This document shows, piece by piece, positions 44,639-55,330 of a stretch of DNA of 60,000 nt (positions are counted from its first letter, which is position 1; each line of letters begins with the position of its first letter). The notes under the pieces were generated by a model. It saw only the letters and a list, made by a program, of their open reading frames with translations. It did no database searches and had not been told where the DNA came from. Origin of the DNA: Branchiostoma floridae (lineage: Eukaryota > Chordata > Leptocardii > Amphioxiformes > Branchiostomatidae). The position numbers and the translations under genes are program-made. The stretch covers positions 7,160,729 to 7,220,728 of the forward strand of contig NC_049979.1 in the NCBI RefSeq assembly GCF_000003815.2, given 5' to 3'.

Positions 44639-45641
44639 AGTAGAGTGTGGCGTCTTGCCTGAAAAACAAAATAGATTTATAGTCAGTCAAGTTACGTGAG
44701 GTACGTGGTGTGGCAGCAGGGAATTTCTGCGTCACTTTGTCCTTTTTGTCCTTTGACGCACTTGTACGCACTATAGATTGAGGATGACAGGTCATAACGA
44801 AAACATAGACCTTCTACCCGGGACAATGACTTTTTTCGATCCTGACAATTTATCGATCCAGACGCGTACGTTAATAGAATAACCCATACAAAAGGCAGAG
44901 TACTTTGCCATTTTAACTACATCAAAGACAGTGGCGAAATTCACACAGATCCCTATTCGTCGATTTCGGTAATTTCACATTTCAAAACGTGGCGCAGGAC
45001 TAGAATGTGGTGTTGCAGCTTCAATGAGATTTTTTCTAAAAGCAAACAAAAACAGTTTCAGTGTCTAAAATGACGTTTCCATTCTTCGACAGAAATGCAG
45101 CTGATAGCCTACGATTTCCTCACCGTTATATCACCTCTTCATCATGGCGTACATTGGAACACAGTTATAAATTGATGTTACCATTTTAACTAGATTGGAA
45201 AATTCTCATGAAGAGTAATACATACACACGAACAGCGCCATACACACGAACAGCGCAAGATGACCAACGTGTTGGAGAATCAATACTGTATGCATCTCAC
45301 CGCTCTATGTTTTTGTTTGCATTTCTGTCTGCGACTTGTTTTCTATCAAAACAAACTATTCTGTAAAAGAAATATTGTGTATCATAACGAAATAATTGAA
45401 TTATCCAGCATATCGCTTTGTCTAAACAAGAAAGTTAAATACATGGCAATGGGCAGATTTTGGAGAAATACTTTTGAAGTCCTATCATGGAAAGTCCTAA
45501 TGACGTTCGAGCGTCTAGAAAGGCAACAGACCATCAGGCCAGCTTGCCTCGATTAGGAAGTTCGTCAAAAATGTACACACAAAGGCTGCAAAAGAGTACT
45601 CTAAGCTTATCCTCCCATGATCACAAACCGGCGTTCCTTAC

Positions 45642-45840
45642 CTCAAAGTACAAAAGATGGAGTTCGGAAGACTGCCTGACGATGTGACTTGAGAGCACTG
45701 AGTGGAGATGCGACTGGTAGTCTTGGACAGTGGCAATTGATTCGGTCGAAGGTTGCTGGTCGCTCTTATATGGCCGGCTGTTAGATATGATTGACAGGAG
45801 CGGGGGTCACTCACTCCCGGCATCGTCATCACGGAATGCC
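45642..45840 (-). other. SRF: Probable SRF distal non-coding first exon, carrying an upstream ORF
   Basis: Strong donor TTTGAG|GTAAGG at 45642/45641. Spliced to the acceptor at 44658, the frame needed for the SRF start has a TGA right before the junction, so the exon is 5' UTR. It carries an out-of-frame ORF from 45832 (MMTMPGVSD...). After splicing, this ORF would run past the SRF ATG and stop 11 bases beyond it. The 5' end is not defined. Confidence 0.55.
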
Positions 45841-48800
45841 GGCGGCTTGCACAATATGACGAGTTCTCATGTGCCCAGCTATATTTACTGAAGAGCCATA
45901 AAATATTCGCAGAATGTTGATGGAGACCTGTTTCGTCGTCTTGATCTCCTGTCGTTTTCTAACGATGTAATTATGTTGTACACCAGCCGTCTCGGCCACT
46001 TTCGCCCCGCGTCGGAGTCGAAAAGAAGGCGGAAGTCGTGTCGCACAAATCCACCGTGACGTTAAAGGGACGGAGGGATCCAGGTCATTGTTAACCTTAG
46101 CAACGTGAGAGCGCGATTGTTCCCGAGTGTTGGGTGTGCTTGACAGTGATGGATGGGCGACATGTCGAGATGTCTTTGCCCGACAAAGGCGAAAGTAGGA
46201 GCTCCCCCCTCTCCGGGACCCGAGGACACCCCCGGTGATTCCCATGGCAAAAACACCGAACTTTGACCAGTTACACGGATATAATGTGACACAGGTACCC
46301 AATACAGCTGTTACACCAACACTGTTCAACACATTCAGTTATACTCTCGGCGAAGAAAAGGAGAAGAAACTTCTGAGAACGTTCGCTAGGAGTAGTCATC
46401 TGAAGTAGTCAGCCGCCAAGCCACGTAGACAGTTCGAGGCAGTTTTGTTTTCCTATTTTCCTCAGATTTCCTGGTAGTGGGGAAACTGGGTATTCCAACC
46501 CCTTCAGAACAGAAAACATTGAATGGTGCTCGGACAAGTTCGCGTCAAGTTCATCTAGTAGTTCCCGATATGGACATCTTTCAAAAAGATGTCATTTGTC
46601 ACGGACCCAAGTAATATTTGCTGCTTTTGTCCAACGTTGTCTCACAGTCCGCAAACACTACAGCTGGTAATCACAGTTCTAGGTGAGTCAAAAGAAAGTC
46701 GGTAGCGTTAGCCTATTAGCCTTTCCACTTCCAGCGTAATTTCCGCATAACAAATCGTCGGTCCGTGAAACTCGAAGATCCAGAAAGATGCTCGCTCCTT
46801 ACGAATGAACAATCACCACAGTAGATCGGAATCTGCGAAAGAACTTTGTCTCATCTCAGGTGACGCACGAACTTAATCCGAAGTACAAAAGACTCACCAA
46901 CCTTGACCCTCCACGTAAACATCTCAAACTAAATCACTAACGTTACATACCTACAGACTACTAGTATGTAGTAATCCCAACAACATACACCCAGGATTGA
47001 TTCTATCTAACTGCGAAAGTGGTTCATATGTGCGGACACAAACTTAAGCTACTTATAGGGCTTTTCTGCCCTTTTCCTGAATTCCACAGTGAATGCGGTG
47101 AGCCACAGGAAATGCAGTATTAGTCATTTTCCCCGTTTTGCACAGTTTTCCTGTATAAGATGTTGCAGGCGCCGTACAACTACCCATATGAGCACATAAG
47201 CACTTCGTTTGTATTTTCTCTTTTGTCTTGCCGGCCGGTATTAACCAGACGTTCCTCCCAAAAGGTAGCAGAATCACTGTCCAAATCGGCCGGCACAAAA
47301 GAAAAATAAGGCTTACAATGCTCGCGCTCATGTGTAAGACAGCACACAAACACGTACATGTTGCCTTTATTTGCGCCGAAAAGTATCCAACTGGAAGTTG
47401 TCCCCATAAGCTTGTGCAGACCGAAGTTCTGGATAAACCGTGAAAATCCTGCCCACATCCCCTGGGTTGGGCACACATGGACCCTCCGTGATAATCGGTT
47501 TTTGATGAGCTAAATCAAACACCCAATTAACAAATCAATGAATTATTATGAGACGCTAGAAGATCACTGCGAGGGGCATGTTTGGATATTGTAATAGGGG
47601 AAGATTTATGTAACCGAGTAACCAATTAAACTGAAATCCCCGCACTTCACAGAAAACGAATGTATTCACTGATGTGCGAACCTCTCATTTCCACTTCTCA
47701 AACTATTTTCATTCTGCTGACATCTTTTCTTTTTCGTTTCTTCCTTTCGCTGCCGTCCATTTCTTTCTTTCGTATGATGGTTGCCTTTAGAATCAATATA
47801 ATGTAGGGTGGATGTAAAGGGTTTATGTATTGCAAGACACTGTCACTCAGGAAAAGCTGAAAATTGAGGAAAATGAACTGTTCTTCTGTTCCGACTGTAC
47901 ATGAGTTCCTTTTCTTTTTTGGGGTCCCATTTCTAGTCCTGTGTCCTAACTCCTATCGGTTGATATGTTCCCGGCTGCAGGAGTACTGATCCTCCCACAC
48001 GTGCAGTGCATTACACGGTACATCAGGCCCGCGGCGGGATTCACACAGCCCGTCCCCGTGAAACGATTAGCCGGATTTCCTCAGGTGAAAGCGCGTGACT
48101 CGCACGACCCCGGCCCTCTGGTCTCCTCCTGAAGTCTCGGCCACGGAAAAAGTCAAGTAGAGGTCAACAGACCCGGGACCCTTGCACATCTACTCCAAAT
48201 GATCACTAGTATCTTTATTTGATTAAGACTTTCGAACTTGACAACTGCACAGTCTTGTAGTTTTCTAAATGTACCTAGTTAGCTGACACTGACAGACTTT
48301 CGGACGATATGTTGTACCCCTGGGAAAACCCATTGAAATCTACGGTGCTTATTGCCCTTGTCTAGAATTGAAAATAACGTTATATATAAGCATCGTTACA
48401 TCTGGGCACTACAGAGGTGAACAACAGCAACTGACAACGTGACAGGAGTGAGTTTTCCGACTGCTTACCCATGCCTTTCCTCGGCTGGGAGGTAGTTTAA
48501 TAATCATGGAAAGTTTTGAAAAAAAAGTTTCACACAGGTGGTCACGTCGCCGGGTTCAAAGATACAAAGCAAAGGGTATGCTCTTCGTTGGATTTTTTCC
48601 ATCGGGTTTCTTTGTGTTTGCGTGATGCCTGGTGACCAGACTGGCACAGTATGCTCCCAAGTTGATATCACGAAACTCGTAAATGTGAAAAGGTGTTCTT
48701 GGGTGACTCCGAACGTTTTAAATCCCTAGAGCGCAGAGAAAAAGCCTAGAGATGGTCTGTTTTCTTTACCATATGGTCAACTCGGGCGTTCCACTTCAGT

Positions 48801-50415
48801 TGTAGGCCCATCTTGACCACATTTCTGCCGAAGGGGGAACTGATTTCGAAACGTGCAGAATTTACCAGAAACAAAAATTGGCATTTCTTGGGATGCGTTT
48901 CTGATGGAGATTGAAGGAAGGAGATATTCAAATTCGACGATTCGTTACTATCGCTATCGGGATGAGTAACAATAATTGTTTTCCAAGACGATTGTGGGTT
49001 CACTTTCAAATGGTTGATATAAACGAGAAAGTTTCGATATAGCCCGGGAAACAATGTGAAAAGCGCAGGGTAAATTGGCCAAGTCAACTTGTTTATTTTA
49101 CGATCCCTTATTCGTTTAAACTAACACATCCTCCTCATATAGCCAACCTGACGTTTTAGGAATTTGGCTACAAATGAGAATGGTGTTAGTTTCATTGGTT
49201 AACCTATCGACGTTGAACTTTTTCTTCATACAAATTAACTAATTTCGATAATCCGATGATACATCCTACTCGGCTTTCCTCTGTTTTCTAATTATTCAAG
49301 ACTTGTTGTTTGTGTTTACAGAATAACTTCGCACTGTAAGTCATGATCAGGATGACGTTATATTAGAGTTATTCGTCTACATGACCTATCATAAAGGTCA
49401 ACAGTTTGTCCTTATGGGTAAGTGTAGACCTCTTTCGACAGCTGAGTCGAACTCTCGTGAGAAAATACTTCCCATTTTCCAACTTTTGACAGTTTTGGGC
49501 ACTCCCCAAACTCAGAATGTTGGGCCGTGGCCCTTCCCATATTCAACGGTGACGTTTTCGTCTCAATTATCCCAACGTCCATGGGAAAGCGATGTAAAAT
49601 GTTACAAATTTGGAGTGAAGACCGCTACTGGATGATCCTCTGCATAAATGGTCAGGGTGACCAAAAACGACAGACTGTGTGACTTGTGTGTGTGAGAGCT
49701 CGTTAACAAGGTGGCAAAAGGTGACAGGTGATTACCGTATTTCATGAACCTGTTGCAAAGCTGTGTGTTTTGTTTTTACAGAAAAGTATAAAAGATTCCA
49801 TGTGCTCAGAAGGTCCATCTGGTCGCCTCGTGGAGAACACGGATGTCGCCGATTATGTTCTTGCCCCTCCCGGCTGGTGGGAATTGATCGTATTACAATG
49901 TTATTAGTTTTCAGACTCCTTTTCTGTCGAGCGAATGACATCATCACATCGCCAAAACTGTTCAAGGTGACTCCAGAAGAATGCCCAGGCTTTTACTGGA
50001 ACACAACTGTATATGTTTGATAATGGCGCTTCTCACGGCTTAGCGTGGGAAAACCGCGGGCTTGTGATGCTCTAATCCGGCCCCTCCTACCTCTTGCCTT
50101 TCCCGTCAGGTTGACCAAATGAAGCGCATAAATCTTCTGGTCTCCGAAACGAACAACAAGTCCGTGGGTGCAGTACCGATCATCAGCACAGTTATCCAAA
50201 GTTTTTTTTACTCGACTTTCCCCAAGAAATTGCCGAAAGTTGGCGTTATTCCGTAAGGTGTTTTGTCAGCAGCAGGTTCTCAGCTAGTAGCCGAAATTTG
50301 GTTCCACTAAAAACGCCAGGTTTATATCTAAGGCAACGTTTATATCTAAAGCAACGTTACTGTCATAAGATATATTGGGTTGGTATTCTATTGTATAATG
50401 CATCATTTGCTGTAG

Positions 50416-50584
50416 GCACAGTATCTACTCTCCGAGCAGAGGCTGTTTTTTTTATGTTTTTAGTCGTTTTTATCGGGGTTTCTATTTTGTATAGAAAATA
50501 CAAAATAGAAAGCCCGATAAAAACGACTAAAAAAACATTAAAAAAACAGCCGAAGTCTAGTATCTGCTTGGAGAGTACAGTATC
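50416..50584. mobile_element. Long foldback element
   Basis: GTTTTTATCGGGGTTTCTAT and its near-complement ATAGAAAGCCCGATAAAAAC meet around 50495. Arms extend about 75 bp each side to CTCTCCGAGCAGA / TCTGCTTGGAGAG. A third direct copy of the terminal motif, CTTTCCAAGCAG, lies outside at 50599. The arms make mirrored ORFs on both strands that should not be read as genes. Confidence 0.8.
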
Positions 50585-51797
50585 GAGGTGCGAAGATACT
50601 TTCCAAGCAGTGGTTGATGGGGAAAATCGTGACCTTTTTCTTATATGCCGTCTTTTTCTGTCAGCTAACCCTCCGGGATAGTAGGGAGGGTCGTGCCGAG
50701 ACGCCTTCAAACATTGTGCATCATTGATTATTCGTGCCGCTCATTCACCTGAGTTCTTTTGAGTCTCTAGGTGAACCTTTAAATCTTTCGACTCGCCGAA
50801 ATGACAGACTACGCGAGCTGCTCATCAATTCATGATTTACCCGCGAAACAGCAAATCATGCAGTTTGTGGTTGTGTCTGATGCTGTTTCAGAAAATTCTG
50901 ATTTGCCCGGTTTTAAATCGACAGTCGTAAAAAGATCAACAAGGCAGTTTTACTGTTTAAATTCTTACAAAGGGACCACACATGCATTTGGCATACTTAA
51001 CAATTCTTAGGTAATATGTCGTTTTCTGTTAATCTGTGTTGTGACACTTTACCGTTGAAGTTAGAGCATTGTTGAATGAAAAATTTTTTTGCGACCTGTT
51101 TTTATTCAGCGAACATCTGTATCTGTATAGCTGGTAGAACTGACCTTCGGTCGCTGCGGTCTCACATTGCTGAGAGGCAATAGAACGTTACATTACTGCA
51201 GTGTTACAATCCCAGACAGAGAACTCAAAGAGTGTCCAAAAAGGGTGGTCCGGTTGCCAATCTGGTGGTATGATATCATACGAGCACCACCCAAGCCGAC
51301 CCTATAGGTCTCAGCACGCCAAGAGAAGCGGCCACTCTGTTTTATATGGACCACCTCGCAACGTATTTATACCTCCCCGGGCCCCACTTTCTACACATTC
51401 TTCCTACACGATATAGTCTCGTTATTCTGTAACTATTCTGTAACTTTCGGTGTTGTGTAACTTTGTTGGCAATGCCTGCGTGCACATGGGATGGCAACAT
51501 TGCTTTTCTCTTTCACTAGACGGCCAATTTGAAGTAATGTTTAGTACGAAAGTCTGCCCCGAAACTGCTCTGTCAGTGGTACTAATGTGGGTTAGTTTCT
51601 TATGCGTCAGATATAAATGTGTTCTGTATCGAATGGAAATCCTAAAATTGCCAGCATTTCGACTTCATCTTTCTTCTTTCAGCTCTTGGCTTTCTCGAAT
51701 TCCTGCAAACAATTCCCGCAATACACTTTGCATTTTGGACGAGACGAGACAGCCATTTGCATTGTTCAAAGCCAAAACCAAAACAATAACTTCTTAG

Positions 51798-51862
51798 CAT
51801 CATATCGTCCGTGAAGAGGACGCAAATGTATGATTTGCGTCCTCTTCACGGACGATATGATG
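51798..51862. repeat. Perfect 30-bp inverted repeat with 5-nt loop
   Basis: 51798-51827 and 51833-51862 are exact reverse complements around GTATG. The arms include CGTCCGTGAAGAGGACGC. There are no mismatches over 60 arm bases. It would extrude as a cruciform or transcribe into a strong hairpin. Confidence 0.9.
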
Positions 51863-53415
51863 AACAGTTGAAAGGTTGTTCCACCGAGACAGAACCATCT
51901 GTAGTCCAGGCTGTCACTCCACGGCTCCGGATGATGAAGAGTCGCAGCGGAGCGAGGCCAGGTCCCCGCAGGTCCCCAAGCAGGTGCCTGACAACCATCT
52001 GGTATTGCGGTTTCAGTGCACGGGGGCTAGCCGTGAGAAACTGCTCTGCAAGCAGAGGTTAGGCTCCGGCTGGTTTCTGACGTCTTTTTTTTGCGTTTTG
52101 TTGGGGTTTGGGATGGCGGGCGGACGGAAAGAACATCCGACGATCGAAATGGTAGAGTAGTGTGATCGAAGAGTAGTGTGAGAAACTGTGAGCAGGGAGG
52201 AAATTGTATCGAAATGCACAACATGGTAGCCTGGATTCCATACCCCAACCTCAAGATATATCTTTCAGCACGATAGATACTTGAGATCGGGCTGGGGTTT
52301 GGTAAACAGGCTAACAACATGGTTAACGTTATATCCTCAACAATGGGAAACTATTGATATTCCACGTGTATCAGTCATACTTGTTTGATAATAAATGGTA
52401 AGCGGGAAAACATAATGCAAAGTTTCTATGATATTCAGGTTTATGAATTTGTTGTTGCAGATGAATAATGAAAACATACTCTGAGTATATTTTTCTTGAA
52501 CGTAGTTTCACAACAAACAAATATCACACTACTCGAGCTAGTTTTGCGTTCAAAGGATACTGGGGGATTGGGCAGTTCTGTCAGTAAATGCAGCGACCTG
52601 GCATTGTATGAACATATTAGAAAGACACATTCATATTACTTAACAAACGAAAACTACAACCTCGCCCAAGTCACTTTTCTCGTTGATCGCAGAAGTTTGA
52701 CAATTGTGCACAGATTGACGTACCATTTCCACACTCCGAGCGATTTTCTAAACCGTTACAAATATAACGCTAACAAGGTATAGATCTATACGTAAATGCA
52801 ATGTCGGTGTCTCACAAAAGGCACACTGATGACATGTGATGGATGTAAAGTAGCCCCCGGGGAACTAAAGTGTTATAGGAGCATCGGAAGTGAAGATTCA
52901 GACGAACCGAATACAACGTTATAGTAGCGATTTCATTCAGTATATGTCCGGAGAGTTCGTTCTGAACGCTGAGCGCGCGTCGACGTCGTCGCGTTGATAT
53001 CGGCTTCTTTTTCTCCCCACAAATCAAGAAGAAGCATGATAATTTCTCAATAATAATTAAAGAGGGGGATTAGGGTGATAAAGGACCATGTCATCGCCCG
53101 CAGGTCCGTGGGGATGCGCGGAGAAGGAAGCTCTGTTGCGCGCCGAGCGGCTGCGGGTCGTCCGGACCGTCCCCTACTGGGCATGGGAACGAGACCGTGG
53201 GTGCGGGTCGCTATGGAGAATTGACTTGTGATGGAAGGAGAGCTCCCGAGAAAGAAGGCTATGTGTGGGAACGGGACCTGCCTCATGATACCACTCAGTA
53301 TCATCTGCCTTCGTTTCAGCAGATCACATTTTATTTCCTTAAGCGTGTCATCGAAATCAATGGCAGTTCAGGCTTTAATACGTACGATATTCATTTTTTG
53401 TTTGTTTGATGGTCG

Positions 53416-53515
53416 NNNNNNNNNNNNNNNNNNNNNNNNNNNNNNNNNNNNNNNNNNNNNNNNNNNNNNNNNNNNNNNNNNNNNNNNNNNNNNNNNNNNN
53501 NNNNNNNNNNNNNNN
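53416..53515. other. 100-N scaffold gap
   Basis: Exactly 100 N in the intergenic region. Confidence 0.99.
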
Positions 53516-53857
53516 ATGCTAGAAGTCATTTGACAAGGAATAGGATATCTATGGCAGTAGGAAATGAAAATGAAAGAGCTCGAGAGAGAGAAACTGTGGA
53601 ATATCAAGATCCATTTAAAGGAAACGCCCCTGTTATGATTATTGGGAGGAGGAGGGCCCGTCGATGAGTTCATGATCTGTGCGAGTACTCATGAAGGATC
53701 ACGTCAGGAAAAATTACAAGCTAAGAAGCTTGTCGAGGTGACGCGCTAGGGAGAGAACTCCTCCATCACCTTTTAAATTTTTAGACACCTTTACACCCTC
53801 TCCCCTTGCCCCGGAGAGGAGATAGGCGCCGCCAGGGGACTAAAATGCCTATTGATA

Positions 53858-53941
53858 CAGCACAACATGTTGTGCTGCCCCTACGGCTGATTAATCAGCC
53901 TACTGATTAAAGGCTATGGGACGAACGAACGAACGAACGAC
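53858..53941. repeat. Palindrome and GAAC microsatellite
   Basis: CAGCACAACATGTTGTGCTG is a perfect 20-bp palindrome. It is followed by CTGATTAATCAG (also palindromic) and then a (GAAC)n run of four to five units. Confidence 0.7.
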
Positions 53942-55316
53942 AATGTGGGAACAGGATGGTTTCCCACCCCACCCCCGGGACCAGCGGTCGGGGTTGAGGT
54001 CAGAGGCCCAGGGGCAGCTATCACTCTATTTTCCAGGACGAGTGAGAACGAACGAATTGGTTCTACATGGCAGGGTGGGACATGGGAAGAAGACGGCACC
54101 AATGATTAGGATAGAACTGTCAGAGACTACGGTCCACAGACGGCTAAATCTCTGTTGGAATCATTTTGGGTTTGACGATGGAGTCGGTAACATTTTGGAT
54201 ACAGTGCTCTATAGGTTCAATGTTACGCATTTAAGATATCGGACTACGCTACTAACTCTAATGAATGACTTGTCAAAGGCATTATATCTACATATACTGT
54301 CCTTGATCTTGTTAGTAGTCTCTCCTAGACTAGCTACAATGGCTAAAAGGAGAACAATGTCTTTGCCAGAGGAATTTGGCCATTATATGGATAGGTTGGC
54401 TAGAGGGTGAAATGTAACCTTCCCGAGGACTGATTCGCCAGGCCAACTACATACTTTTTTTTGCCGAATTATATGATCAGGCTAACGTTTTGCCACATTT
54501 CAAGTCATTCGCGAAAAAAAAGTTACCGCATTGTAGCTGTCACCTTATGATAAAACTATACATGTGCTATAACTTAAGCCGTGTAACTGAGACGATTTAA
54601 TAGCAGGAAAAATAGGACAGTTCCTGTTCGTTCCAAAGCAAGTGCCTTGGTGAGGAGAAAAAAAGCATCGTATCTTTCTGTTTTCTTTTGCGCAAAACAC
54701 TTTCCTGCAGAAATGCTGGTCTAAACATGTTTTTTCCTCCCAACGTGGCCCCGGATACTTTTGAAGTAGTCAACATACTATGAAGTAATCTCAAACGATT
54801 AATGTTATAACGTTACGGAACAGGGCCTGATACGGACCGCGGAAAGGATGGTGATACGGAAAACTGAGAGAATGATAATGTTACAAAACATGTGGGTTCC
54901 GATAGACTGATTTATAATGTCCCAGTTCGTCTGATACACGCCGCTGTGTTCCACCTGTGTGCTAGGCAGAACAGTCAAAGGCACCACCTCTGCCACAATG
55001 TTTGTGACGCATCATTATTATATTACACTCAGGACAAGCGGGTGACCAGTGGAGCCTCTGTCTGTCAGTGACGGCTTCGGCTCACACCTAGGTGCCTAGA
55101 TCTCCTCTAAAATCAATTGGACGACGGGATTAGGCGAATTTACGGTAGCCGATGAAAGATAGTTCAACGGCTCCCCCAAAGACCATGAAATTCAAACCAT
55201 TTGTGGAAGTTCCAAAACCAAACGCACACCCCTTATTCCGTAAATAGATTCTTCTAACCAGCTAACTAACATGTTAACTCGCTTAACTCAATTTCGCGCA
55301 TGTCCATTGTGTGCAA

Positions 55317-55330
55317 CCAATATGGCGGTC
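55317..55330 (+). promoter_or_regulatory. YY1-like motif over the CGRRF1 start codon
   Basis: CCAATATGGCGGTC spans the ATG and closely resembles the YY1 consensus AANATGGCGGC, which commonly sits at start codons of short-5'-UTR housekeeping genes. A CCAAT pentamer overlaps it. Confidence 0.45.

Larger units (their letters stand above)
45841..55321. other. Intergenic region between SRF and the CGRRF1-like gene
   Basis: About 9.5 kb between divergent genes. The first 500 bp are CpG-rich and may include SRF promoter sequence. Open stretches here (up to 167 codons at 45829-46332 minus and 164 at 53916-54410 plus) show no domain or splice support. Foldbacks at 50.4 and 51.8 kb, a (GAAC)n run near 53925-53941, a 20-bp palindrome near 53858 and one N gap are the only structures I can support. 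Confidence 0.6.

Noticed and set aside
45829-46332. 167-codon minus-strand open frame
   Set aside because: No recognised domain, no supporting splice structure, and it overlaps the CpG-rich 5' flank of SRF. More likely chance or untranslated sequence.
50298-50710. Overlapping ORFs on both strands around 50.5 kb as genes
   Set aside because: They are mirror products of a long inverted repeat.
53916-54410. 164-codon plus-strand open frame
   Set aside because: It begins in a (GAAC)n microsatellite and shows no family resemblance; composition shifts midway.
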